Position numbers and translations under genes: made by a program
Shown here: one piece after another, positions 1-6,855 of the stretch
How positions within the stretch are numbered: position 1 is the stretch's first letter
Layout of the letters: each line of letters begins with the position of its first letter
Notes under the pieces: generated by a model
Seen by the model: only the letters and a program-made list of their open reading frames with translations
Databases searched by the model: none
What the model was told of the DNA's origin: nothing
Origin: RBG-16-66-20 sp035499575
GTDB lineage: Bacteria > Pseudomonadota > Gammaproteobacteria > Burkholderiales > SG8-39
Length of the DNA stretch: 15,062 bases
Direction: 5' to 3'
Assembly (NCBI GenBank): GCA_035499575.1
Contig: DATJYN010000158.1
Location: 1-15,062, forward strand

Positions 1-110
1 CGCGCGTGCTCGAACACCGGATCGATCAGCACCGCGGCGCGCGTGGCAGAATCCGCCAGCAGGTAGGTATACGTGGACGATTGCGGATCGAAGAGCTGGC
101 GGAAAATCAT
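1..110 (-). CDS. ETHE1-like persulfide dioxygenase, MBL fold (5' end only)
   Basis: Reading the minus strand from an ATG at 110 gives 36 residues beginning MIFRQLFDPQSSTYTYLLAD and running on to VLIDPVFEHA before the window ends. This matches, from memory, the N-terminus of ETHE1/Blh-type metallo-beta-lactamase-fold sulfur dioxygenases, which oxidise glutathione persulfide to sulfite in the cytosol. The metal-binding HxHxDH motif would lie beyond the window, so the activity is inferred from the N-terminus and from the YeeE neighbour, a known partner in sulfide-oxidation clusters. The ATG abuts the divergent YeeE start with no gap. A GTG two codons upstream (at 116) has a better-placed G-rich tract before it and would overlap the neighbour. 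The gene is truncated by the window edge, not broken. Confidence 0.72.
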   Translation of the reverse strand, partial: MIFRQLFDPQSSTYTYLLADSATRAAVLIDPVFEHA

Positions 111-554
111 ATGCACGACTTTACCCCGATTTCTGCGCTCGCCGGCGGCGTGATGATCGGCGCGGCCGCCGTCTGGCTGCTCGCCGCGAACGGCCGCATC
201 GCCGGCGTGAGCACGATATTGCACGGGCTGTTCTCGCTGCCGGACGCGCGTGACGGACTGCGCGAATCGCAGTGGCGGGCGTTGTTCGTGTCGGGCCTGC
301 TGCTCGCCGGCCTCGCCTGGCAGGCGGCGGGGATGCCGGTGCCGTTGCGCGAGGGATTTCCGCTCGGCTGGCTCGCGCTGGCGGGCCTGCTGGTGGGCTT
401 CGGCACGCGCATGGGCAACGGTTGCACCAGCGGCCACGGCGTCTGCGGCCTGGGCCGGCTGTCGCTGCGCTCCCTCGTGGCGGTGATCACGTTCATGGCG
501 ACGGGCATGATTTCGGCCTACGTGATGCGCCACCTGCTCGGGGCAGCCTCGTGA
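111..554 (+). CDS. YeeE/YedE-type sulfur transporter, first half
   Basis: This 147-residue integral membrane protein has about four hydrophobic segments. It starts MHDFTPISALAGG and has the family's conserved cysteine region GTRMGNGCTSGHGVCGLG at about residues 98-115. YeeE/YedE (DUF395, sulf_transp) proteins import thiosulfate or related sulfur compounds through cysteines lining the channel. Here the protein is split in two, as is common in proteobacterial sulfide-detoxification clusters. The start at 111 is chosen because MxxFTPxSALAGG is the usual N-terminus. The open frame continues upstream to base 6, but that stretch is antisense to the MBL gene. GGCGG lies upstream as a weak ribosome site. 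The stop overlaps the next start as GTGA. Function is assigned from family knowledge; the substrate is not known. Confidence 0.88.
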   Translation: MHDFTPISALAGGVMIGAAAVWLLAANGRIAGVSTILHGLFSLPDARDGLRESQWRALFVSGLLLAGLAWQAAGMPVPLREGFPLGWLALAGLLVGFGTRMGNGCTSGHGVCGLGRLSLRSLVAVITFMATGMISAYVMRHLLGAAS

Positions 555-940
555 GCAAGCTTGCCTCGGCGCTCGGCGCCGGTTTCCTGTTCGGCCTCGG
601 CCTGTGGGTCTCCGGCATGGCGAACCCGCGCAAGGTGCTCGGCTTCCTCGACGTCGCGGGGAACTGGGATGCGAGCCTGATGCTGGTGATGGCGGGCGCC
701 GTGGCGGTCACGCTCGCGGGATTCCGGCTGTTCCGGGGCAAGTTCGAGCATCCCCTGCGCCAGCACATCGATGCCCGGCTGGTCGGGGGCGCCGCGATCT
801 TCGGCATCGGCTGGGGCATGGCGGGCTACTGCCCGGGCCCCGCGCTCACCGCGCTTTCGACCCTGTCTTCGGAGTCGATCGTGTTCGTGGCCGCGATGGT
901 CGCGGGCGGTCTGCTTCACCGGCTGACGCAGCGCGGATGA
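551..940 (+). CDS. DUF6691/YeeE-type sulfur transporter, second half
   Basis: This 129-residue membrane protein reads VSKLASALGAGFLFGLGLWV at its start. It carries the second-half signature GMANPRKVLGFLDVAG near residues 22-37 and GMAGYCPGPALTAL near residues 92-105, whose cysteine matches the transport cysteine of the family. It pairs with the preceding protein to form a complete YeeE-like fold in the inner membrane. It starts at a GTG that overlaps the upstream stop (GTGA, 551-554), so translation is probably coupled. The last 95 bases overlap, antisense, the 3' end of the convergent flavoprotein gene. No better start is visible downstream without losing the first membrane segment. Confidence 0.87.
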   Translation: MSKLASALGAGFLFGLGLWVSGMANPRKVLGFLDVAGNWDASLMLVMAGAVAVTLAGFRLFRGKFEHPLRQHIDARLVGGAAIFGIGWGMAGYCPGPALTALSTLSSESIVFVAAMVAGGLLHRLTQRG

Positions 941-2723
941 TCTCGGAGACCTCGGCGGCCGGCAGGTAGTGGGCTAGCGCCACGACCAGCCTGGCGAGCG
1001 CGCGCTCGCGATCTTTCGCGCCGTCGAAGTAGCCCGAAAATTCGTCGTAGAGGCGGTCGCGGTCGTGGGTGGAGGCCTGCCTTGCATTCCTCTTTTCTTT
1101 TTCCCGGTATCTGAAAACGGAATCGATCGCCTGGCGCGCGAATTCGCCGGAAATTCCCCGGCACCGCGCGAGCACGTGGCCGTCGGGGCGGAACACGTAG
1201 GTCGCGCCTTCCTGCGGCACGCCGTAGCGCTTGAAAAGCGGCTTGTTGTTCTTGATATGCAGGGTCTGGATGCCGGACTGCGCGCCGAGGTCCGGTCCCC
1301 GCTGGCCGAAATAGGCCACGCTGAACCGGCCCTGCAGTTTCTCCGCGAGATAGCCCTCGCCGAGCCGGCCGTCGGGCGCCGCGCAGCCCGGCCTGGCCGC
1401 CGGGGATTCCGGGAATTCGCCCCGCACGTTCAAGGGAGAGTTTTCATAGTAAGACGCGACGCTCAACCTGCCCACGTTCACCAGCGGCCGCGCCCAGGCG
1501 TGGCGCTGAGCGAGGTCGAGCACCGCGTCGCGGAACACGCGCTGGCCGCCGCTTTCCGGCCCGATGAAGTTCGCGCTGCGCGAGGCCGCCTCGACCGCGT
1601 CGCGGGCTGCCGGATGGCGCTCGGCCTCGTAGGTCTGTAGCAGGTCCGGATGCGCGTCGCCGGCGAGCACCAGCGCGAGCTTCCAGCCGAGGTTGTTGGC
1701 GTCCTGGATGGCGCGATTGCCGCCGCGCGCGCCGAAGGGCGAATGCTGGGCGGCGGCATCGCCGAGAAACAGCACGCGCCCGTGCACCAGCTTTTCCAGC
1801 CAGCGGCGGCGGAAGCGCCAGGGCCCGACCCAGACCAGGTCGAACTTCGTTTTCGGGCCGAGCAGCTTGCGCAGGCGCCGCTTCGCGCGCGCCGGCGTCG
1901 CCTCGGCGTCCGGGTCGTCGTAGTGGGAGATCTGCCAGTCCGTGCGCCAGATGCGGTCGGCCATCTGGTGGTACCAGATCGCGCCGCCCCGGTTGAGCGC
2001 GTTGTCCAGGTAGGCCTTGCGCACCGGCGCCTCGCGCGAATGGATCCGCACGTCGGCGATGCACCAGGCGGTCTCGTAGAGCGCCGATTCCGCGTCGCGC
2101 GCCTTGAGCTTCCGGCGCACGATGCCGTGCGCGCCGTCGGCGCCGATGAGATAGCGGCAGCGGGCGGTATAGGCGCCATCCGGGGTTTTGACTTTGACTT
2201 CCACGTGGCTTGTTTTCTGGACGACATCCAAAACCCTGTTCTTCCATCTCAGGTCGGCAGCAGGGTGGCCTTGCAGGGCTTCCACGAGATACTGCTCGAC
2301 ATAGAACTGCTGCAGGTTCACGAAGGCCGGGAAGCGCTGGTCGGTTTCCGGCTGCAGGTTGAAGCGGTAGAGGCGCTCCTCGCCCCTGAATACGTCGCCT
2401 TCGTTCCAGGTCACGCCCTTGGCGCGGATGCGGCTCGCGGCGCCGAAGCGATCGAGGATCTCGAGCGAGCGCTTGGCGTAGCAGATGCCGCGCGAGGAAA
2501 GTCCGGCGGCGCCCACGGTATCGTCGTCGTCCAGCAGCAGCACTTTCACGCCGCGGCTCGCGAGCTCCAGCGCCGCGGTGAGCCCGCCGAGGCCCGCGCC
2601 GACGATGATGACCGGATGGACGGTTGAGCTTTCCCGGCGGGAAATCTCCGGCGGCGTGCGGTAGGCGTAGCGCGGCAGCGTGTAGCCCGGCATGCGGTCC
2701 GGCTGGTGCAGCTTCCTCCTCAT
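846..2723 (-). CDS. FAD-dependent aromatic-hydroxylase-like monooxygenase
   Basis: This 625-residue class A flavoprotein monooxygenase is of the PF01494/MhpA-UbiH type. Such enzymes hydroxylate aromatic rings with NAD(P)H and O2. Visible motifs are the dinucleotide fold GAGLGG at 42-47 ending in the acidic LLLDDDD near 64-70, the DG motif around LIGADGAHG near residue 195, and the flavin-ribityl GD motif LFLGDAAAQHSPFGARGGN near 315-333. YVFRPDGHVLARC near residues 510-525 resembles the thioredoxin-like C-terminal domain. The 37-residue leader (YTLPRYAYRTPPEI) appears in related proteins as I recall them, supporting the ATG at 2723. The last ~30 residues are a basic, Pro/Arg-rich tail encoded antisense to the transporter gene and probably not structural. 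The substrate cannot be told. It stands alone and diverges from gltX by 18 bases. Confidence 0.85.
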   Translation of the reverse strand: MRRKLHQPDRMPGYTLPRYAYRTPPEISRRESSTVHPVIIVGAGLGGLTAALELASRGVKVLLLDDDDTVGAAGLSSRGICYAKRSLEILDRFGAASRIRAKGVTWNEGDVFRGEERLYRFNLQPETDQRFPAFVNLQQFYVEQYLVEALQGHPAADLRWKNRVLDVVQKTSHVEVKVKTPDGAYTARCRYLIGADGAHGIVRRKLKARDAESALYETAWCIADVRIHSREAPVRKAYLDNALNRGGAIWYHQMADRIWRTDWQISHYDDPDAEATPARAKRRLRKLLGPKTKFDLVWVGPWRFRRRWLEKLVHGRVLFLGDAAAQHSPFGARGGNRAIQDANNLGWKLALVLAGDAHPDLLQTYEAERHPAARDAVEAASRSANFIGPESGGQRVFRDAVLDLAQRHAWARPLVNVGRLSVASYYENSPLNVRGEFPESPAARPGCAAPDGRLGEGYLAEKLQGRFSVAYFGQRGPDLGAQSGIQTLHIKNNKPLFKRYGVPQEGATYVFRPDGHVLARCRGISGEFARQAIDSVFRYREKEKRNARQASTHDRDRLYDEFSGYFDGAKDRERALARLVVALAHYLPAAEVSEIIRAASAGEADRPRPSRPRTRSTPKTGSKAR

Positions 2724-2741
2724 GAGAAAATCCTATCATCC

Positions 2742-4118
2742 ATGACTGTACGAACCCGCTTCGCGCCCAGCCCGACCGGCTTCCTGCACATCGGCGGCGC
2801 GCGCACCGCGCTGTTCTCCTGGGCCTACGCGCGCCGGCACGGCGGCAAGTTCGTGCTGCGCATCGAGGACACCGACCTGGAGCGCTCGACCGAGGTCTCG
2901 GTGAACGCGATCCTCGACAGCATGCAATGGCTCGGCCTCGACTGGGACGAGGGCCCGTACTTCCAGATGAAGCGCCTGCCGCGCTACCGGGAGGTCGCGG
3001 AACAGCTGATCGCCGCGGGGCACGCGTACTACGACTACATGACGCGCGAGGAGCTGGAAGCGCTGCGCAAGGAGCAGCAGGCGCGCGGCGAGAAACCGCG
3101 CTACGACGGCAGGTGGCGTCCCGGACACCAGCTGAAGGTGCCTGCGGGGATCAAACCCGTCGTGCGTTTCCTGACGCCGCAGGAAGGCGAAGTCGGCTGG
3201 CACGACCTCGTCAAGGGACCGATCAGCTTTCCCAACAAGGAACTCGACGACCTGGTGATCCTGCGCGCCGACGGCGTGCCGACCTACAACTTCGGCGTGG
3301 TGGTCGACGACCTCGACATGGGGATCACGCAGGTGATCCGCGGCGACGACCACGTCAACAACACGCCCAGGCAGCTGCACATCTTCAGGGCGATGGGGAA
3401 AACGCTGCCCGAGTTCGCGCACCTGCCCATGATCCTCGGCGCCGACGGCGAGCGGCTGTCGAAGCGCCACGGCGCGGTCAGCGTCACGCAGTACCGCGAC
3501 GAGGGGTTCCTGCCCGAGGCGCTGGTGAACACGCTCGCGCGGCTGGGCTGGTCGCATGGCAACGAAGAGGTGTTCTCCCTGCGACAGATGGTCGAATGGT
3601 TCGACCTGCGCCACGTCAGCCACTCGCCCGCGAAATTCGATCCGGACAAGGCGCTCTGGATGAACCAGCAGTACCTCAAGGCGGCGGACGACGTGCGCCT
3701 GGCTTCGCTCCTGCAGCCCTTTCTCGACGTGAAAGCGGGCCCGCCGCTCGACAAGGTCGTCTCGCTGCTGAAGGACCGGGCCAATTCATTGCGGCATCTG
3801 GCCGAATCGGCGCAGCTGTTCTATGCCTACGAGGAACCGAGCGCCGGAAAGATCGCCGAGCTGGTCAACGAGCGTACGCGGCCCGCGCTGCAGATGCTGC
3901 AGGCGAAGCTCGCCGGCGCGGCCTGGGAGCGCAAGGCGCTCGGCGCCGCCATTGGCGAGGTGCTCAAGGCGAGCGGCCTGAAAATGCCGGAGCTGGCGAT
4001 GCCGGCGCGGTTGCTGGTCACGGGGCGCACGCAGACGCCTTCGCTCGACGCAGTGCTCGAACTGCTCGGCCGCGACACCGTGCTCGCGCGCCTCGCGCGG
4101 CACCTGGAGAGGGACTGA
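2742..4118 (+). CDS. gltX: Glutamyl-tRNA synthetase
   Basis: This 458-residue class I aminoacyl-tRNA synthetase ligates glutamate to tRNA-Glu in the cytosol. It has the HIGH-type motif HIGG at residues 16-19 within FAPSPTGFLHIGGARTALF and the KMSKS-equivalent LSKRHG at 239-244. Length and C-terminal anticodon-binding domain are normal. The cysteines that bind zinc in the E. coli enzyme are absent: the region reads AYYDYMTREE and YDGRWR, so this is a zinc-less GltX. The start at 2742 (MTVRTRFAPS) is the family start; an upstream in-frame ATG at 2706 would add 12 unrelated residues inside the divergent gene. No clear Shine-Dalgarno sequence precedes it. tRNA-Ala and tRNA-Glu follow directly. 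Confidence 0.97.
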   Translation: MTVRTRFAPSPTGFLHIGGARTALFSWAYARRHGGKFVLRIEDTDLERSTEVSVNAILDSMQWLGLDWDEGPYFQMKRLPRYREVAEQLIAAGHAYYDYMTREELEALRKEQQARGEKPRYDGRWRPGHQLKVPAGIKPVVRFLTPQEGEVGWHDLVKGPISFPNKELDDLVILRADGVPTYNFGVVVDDLDMGITQVIRGDDHVNNTPRQLHIFRAMGKTLPEFAHLPMILGADGERLSKRHGAVSVTQYRDEGFLPEALVNTLARLGWSHGNEEVFSLRQMVEWFDLRHVSHSPAKFDPDKALWMNQQYLKAADDVRLASLLQPFLDVKAGPPLDKVVSLLKDRANSLRHLAESAQLFYAYEEPSAGKIAELVNERTRPALQMLQAKLAGAAWERKALGAAIGEVLKASGLKMPELAMPARLLVTGRTQTPSLDAVLELLGRDTVLARLARHLERD

Positions 4119-4146
4119 AGCGGTCGCTGCGGGGCGAAATAGTCGC

Positions 4147-4152
4147 TATAAT
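4147..4152 (+). promoter_or_regulatory. -10 box of the tRNA-Ala/tRNA-Glu promoter
   Basis: A perfect TATAAT lies 28 bases after the gltX stop and 14 bases before the tRNA-Ala 5' end. The -35 is weak: TCGCTG at 4124-4129 gives a 17-base spacer but matches TTGACA at only two positions. The segment just after the -10 is GC-rich (TCGGCCCC), as in discriminators of stringently controlled stable RNA promoters. The two tRNAs are probably co-transcribed from here in addition to any read-through from gltX. Confidence 0.7.
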
Positions 4153-4166
4153 TCGGCCCCTTGCGT

Positions 4167-4242
<76 letters not shown>

Positions 4243-4272
4243 CTCAAGACTTGATAGCCTCGATTACTTCAA

Positions 4273-4348
4273 GTCCCCATCGTCTAGAGGCCTAGGACAT
4301 CGCCCTTTCACGGCGGTAACCGGGGTTCGAATCCCCGTGGGGACGCCA
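4273..4348 (+). tRNA. tRNA-Glu (anticodon TTC)
   Basis: This 76-base cloverleaf has an encoded CCA end and lies 30 bases after tRNA-Ala. The acceptor stem GTCCCCA pairs with TGGGGAC. The anticodon loop CTTTCAC gives anticodon TTC (UUC). The T arm is CGGGGTTCGAATCCCCG. It is the substrate of the GltX encoded just upstream and closely resembles E. coli tRNA-Glu. Confidence 0.97.
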
Positions 4349-4359
4349 ACGAATTGGAG

Positions 4360-4386
4360 ATTCTCGGCCGCGGCGCGGCCAAGAAT
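4360..4386. terminator. Strong hairpin between convergent transcripts, probable terminator
   Basis: The two arms ATTCTCGGCCGC and its near-complement GCGGCCAAGAAT pair with a single C-A mismatch and a tiny loop, giving a GC-rich stem of about 11-12 pairs. It sits 12 bases after tRNA-Glu and just before the stop of the convergent Spy-like gene, where a bidirectional terminator is expected. Neither side carries a convincing T tract, so termination may be inefficient or need help. Placement is the main argument. Confidence 0.5.
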
Positions 4387-4388
4387 TC

Positions 4389-4940
4389 CTAGGTCCGTCC
4401 CCATTCCTTGCCATGTCCATGGCCCCGGCCGGAATTTGCCGGGCCTCCGCGCGGTTCCAGAACCACGTCGGCCACCTGCTTTTGCTCGCTGCTGAGCGCG
4501 GCGTACAGTGGTTTCTCCACCTCGAGCCGCTCGTTCAGCCTGCGGATGGCCTCGCCATGCATCTTCTGCGCGAATTCCAGCCGCTCGATCACCGTCGGGC
4601 GGTGATGCTCGTGCTTTCCCTTGTTCTCGGCCATGCGCGCGCGCCACTCCGTCATCATCTTCTCGCGCTCGGCGGCCTGCTGCCGCATCCGGTCGGCGTA
4701 GGCGTTCCACTGCGATTGCTGCGCGTCGGTGATCTTAAGTGCCGTCTTCACGTATGCCAGCCGCGCTTCCTCGCGCTCGGTAGGCTTGCTGAACGGGCGC
4801 ATTTCTTCGCTGGCGCGCTTCATGCCGGAGCGCATCATCTTGGCCTCGGGCGCGGCACCGGCGGCAGTTTGCGCGGCCGCGGGGGCGACGGACAGGGCGA
4901 CAGCCAGCGCCATCAGGGAAACTCCGGCATATCGGTTCAT
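4389..4940 (-). CDS. Exported Spy/CpxP-like LTXXQ-motif protein
   Basis: This 183-residue protein has an N-terminal signal peptide of about 23 residues (MNRYAGVSLMALAVALSVAP, then AAAQ at the likely cleavage site). The mature part is helical and highly charged. It carries two degenerate copies of the Spy/CpxP LTXXQ motif: ITDAQ at 70-74 and LSSEQ at 149-153. It ends in a His/Gly-rich tail (RGHGHG). Proteins of this family (PF07813) are periplasmic stress chaperones or metal/envelope-stress regulators. The start at 4940 is firmly set by GAGGAG six bases upstream and by the signal peptide; the open frame continues upstream but that part is not protein-like. It appears to be monocistronic. The exact role and any metal binding by the His tail are inference. 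Confidence 0.85.
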   Translation of the reverse strand: MNRYAGVSLMALAVALSVAPAAAQTAAGAAPEAKMMRSGMKRASEEMRPFSKPTEREEARLAYVKTALKITDAQQSQWNAYADRMRQQAAEREKMMTEWRARMAENKGKHEHHRPTVIERLEFAQKMHGEAIRRLNERLEVEKPLYAALSSEQKQVADVVLEPRGGPANSGRGHGHGKEWGRT

Positions 4941-4946
4941 GGTGAT

Positions 4947-4952
4947 CTCCTC
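4947..4952 (-). promoter_or_regulatory. Ribosome binding site deciding the Spy-like start
   Basis: GAGGAG on the minus strand ends six bases before the ATG at 4940. It picks this ATG over the longer open frame that runs to 5288, which overlaps the enoyl-CoA hydratase gene. Confidence 0.8.
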
Positions 4953-5058
4953 AGGGGAACGATGCGCCATTTTTCCCCCGGGGCGCGGGGAAAGCTGTAA
5001 CCAATTGCAACTTGCCGGGAAGCCTTCGCCTGGCTGACGTTCCTGAAAGCAGGCGCGG

Positions 5059-5829
5059 CTAGCTTTTTTTCCCGCGCGCTGCGCGGAAGGCAGCGACGAG
5101 CCGGTTCGGTTCGCCTTTCTCGTAGGACCTGGCGAATTCGTCGATGCTGACCGCGACGCTTTCATAGAGCGGCGCTTCCTCCCAGAGCTTGCACAGGCGC
5201 TTCTGCTGGCGCATCGCCGCCGGATCGCCGGCGAGGATGGCATCCAGGGCGCTGTCGACCAAAGCGTCCAATTCCCTTGCATCCGCAATTTTTTCTACCA
5301 GGCCCCAGACCAGCGCTTCCGCCGCGCCGATGGTCTCGCCGGTCATGACCAGCCAGCGCGCGCGGCCGGCGCCGATGAGGCGCGGCAGGACCGCGGCTTC
5401 GACCACGGACGGAATGCCGAGGCGCACTTCCGGCATGCCGAACGCAGCGGCGTCGGCGGCGATGCGCAGGTCGCAGCAGGCGGCGATCTCGAGGCCCGCC
5501 CCCAGGCACCAGCCGTTGATGCGCGCGATGATCGGCACCGGGCAGGCGCGCATCGCCTCGCAAGCCTGGTGGATGAGCGTGATGAATTCGCGCGCGCTCC
5601 GCGGATCGAGCGAACCGAGCGTGGCGAGGTCGGCGCCGCCGATGAAGGCCTTCTCGCCCGTTCCGGTAAGCACTGCCGCTCTGAGTTCCGGGTTTTCATT
5701 TAGAGATTGAAAAGAACCACACAACTGCAACAGCGTCTCGCGCGTGAGGATGTTGAGCTTCGCAGGGTTGTCGACGGTGATGCGGGCGACCGTGCCGCCC
5801 GCGCGCTCTTCCAGCGCCGACCGGATCAC
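5059..5829 (-). CDS. Enoyl-CoA hydratase/isomerase family protein
   Basis: This 256-residue crotonase-fold enzyme acts on CoA thioesters in the cytosol. Both acid residues typical of hydratases are present: E114 in GAGLEIAACCD and E134 in FGMPEVRLG. AFIGGADL at 61-68 and the GAG segment at 110-112 form the usual oxyanion hole. After the second glutamate it reads IPSVVEAAVLPRL instead of the common PGxGGTQRL, a variant seen in some less characterised subgroups, so beta-oxidation is not assured. The start is a GTG at 5829 overlapping the transaldolase stop (GTGA), which implies translational coupling. The gene ends in GKKS. The specific substrate is unknown. Confidence 0.9.
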   Translation of the reverse strand: MIRSALEERAGGTVARITVDNPAKLNILTRETLLQLCGSFQSLNENPELRAAVLTGTGEKAFIGGADLATLGSLDPRSAREFITLIHQACEAMRACPVPIIARINGWCLGAGLEIAACCDLRIAADAAAFGMPEVRLGIPSVVEAAVLPRLIGAGRARWLVMTGETIGAAEALVWGLVEKIADARELDALVDSALDAILAGDPAAMRQQKRLCKLWEEAPLYESVAVSIDEFARSYEKGEPNRLVAAFRAARGKKS

Positions 5830-6776
5830 GCGGTCACGCGCGAATTCTTGAGCATCGCGCCGACGGCCTGCTCGAGCTTGCGCGCATCCGCGTCGAACCT
5901 GCGGATGCCGTCGGACAGCTTCTCCACGGCCATGGCGTCCTGGTTGTGCTCCCAGCGATAGGAGGCTTCGTGCAAGGGCGTTTTTTCAACGGAAAGTTTT
6001 TTTGCGCTTTCCACGGTCAGTTTCGGAAAAACATCCCCGTCCATCGAAGACAGTTTCTGCAGCAGGTCCGGCGCGATGGTCAGCAGGTCGCATCCGGCCA
6101 GCTGCAATATCTGCTCGATCTTGCGGAAGCTCGCGCCCATCACCTGCGTGGGGTAGCCGTGCTTCTTGTAGTAGCCGTAGATCTTCGTCACGGAAGCGAC
6201 GCCCGGATCCTCGGCGATCGGGATGTCATCCACCTTGCGCGCGGCCTTGTGCCAGTCGTAGATGCGGCCGACGAAGGGCGAGATCAGCGTCACGCCCGCA
6301 TCGGCGCAGGCGACCGCCTGCGCGAAGGAAAATAGCAACGTCAGGTTGCAGTGGATGCCCTCGCGCTCCAGGCGCTCGGCGGCGCGGATGCCTTCCCAGG
6401 TGCTGGCGAGCTTGATCAGGATGCGGTCGCGCCCGATGCCCCGGGTTTCGTAAAGGGCAATCAATTTGCGGGCCTTCGAAACACTGAGGTCGGTATCGAA
6501 AGACAGCCTCGCATCCACCTCGGTGGAGACCCTGCCGGGGATGTGCTGCAGGATTTCCCGCCCGAAGGCGACCGACAGGTTGTCCAAAGTGCTCTCGATG
6601 TCCGACGCGAAGGAGGCTTCCACCAGGCCCCGGTAGCGGGGGTCCTGCGCAGCGGAAAGCAGGAGCGAGGGATTAGTCGTTGTGTCCTGCGGATGCCATT
6701 TCGCGACCGCGTCGATGTCGCCGGTGTCGGCGACGACGACCGAGCATTTCTTCAGGGAATCGAGCAAACTGGCCAT
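5826..6776 (-). CDS. tal: Transaldolase
   Basis: This 316-residue class I transaldolase of the TalA/TalB type moves a dihydroxyacetone unit between sugar phosphates in the non-oxidative pentose phosphate pathway. Visible are the N-terminal VVVADTGDIDAV (acidic D17), the TTTNPSLLL strand at 32-40, STEVDAR at 84-90, and the Schiff-base lysine K122 in ILIKLASTWEG. Length is normal for the subfamily. The start at 6776 matches TalB-like N-termini. No Shine-Dalgarno sequence is seen upstream, and a TAAAAT -10-like hexamer is only six bases from the ATG, so the message may be leaderless. It overlaps the downstream enoyl-CoA hydratase by four bases; the metabolic link between the two is not obvious. 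Confidence 0.96.
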   Translation of the reverse strand: MASLLDSLKKCSVVVADTGDIDAVAKWHPQDTTTNPSLLLSAAQDPRYRGLVEASFASDIESTLDNLSVAFGREILQHIPGRVSTEVDARLSFDTDLSVSKARKLIALYETRGIGRDRILIKLASTWEGIRAAERLEREGIHCNLTLLFSFAQAVACADAGVTLISPFVGRIYDWHKAARKVDDIPIAEDPGVASVTKIYGYYKKHGYPTQVMGASFRKIEQILQLAGCDLLTIAPDLLQKLSSMDGDVFPKLTVESAKKLSVEKTPLHEASYRWEHNQDAMAVEKLSDGIRRFDADARKLEQAVGAMLKNSRVTA

Positions 6777-6782
6777 GGCGAG

Positions 6783-6788
6783 ATTTTA
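6783..6788 (-). promoter_or_regulatory. Candidate -10 box for tal, very close to the ATG
   Basis: TAAAAT on the minus strand matches the -10 consensus at five of six positions and ends six bases before the tal ATG at 6776. A start about seven bases downstream would fall on the A of the ATG. The -35 position (CCGTGC, 17-base spacer) is poor, so this is tentative. Confidence 0.35.
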
Positions 6789-6855
6789 CAGAATCTGACA
6801 CGGCGGCACGGGTATTCCCTTGGGCTCCGGTCGGCCATTCGCTAGGGTAAATCGC

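Noticed and set aside
1444..2739. Long open frames on both strands over the flavoprotein gene
   Set aside because: They are Arg/Ala/Pro-rich shadows of a high-GC gene and lack any motif; the flavoprotein frame alone has the FAD signatures.
5027..5055. CGCCTG/CAGGCG inverted repeat after the enoyl-CoA hydratase stop
   Set aside because: The stem is six pairs with a loop of about 17 bases and no T tract; too weak to call a terminator.
4941..5288. N-terminal extension of the Spy-like protein
   Set aside because: It runs through the enoyl-CoA hydratase gene, while a signal peptide and strong ribosome site fix the start at 4940.
6820..6848. TTGGGC/TAGGGT pair with a 17-base spacer before the sensor gene
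   Set aside because: The hexamers match consensus poorly and the -10 would be only seven bases from the ATG; the GGG run is better read as a ribosome site.
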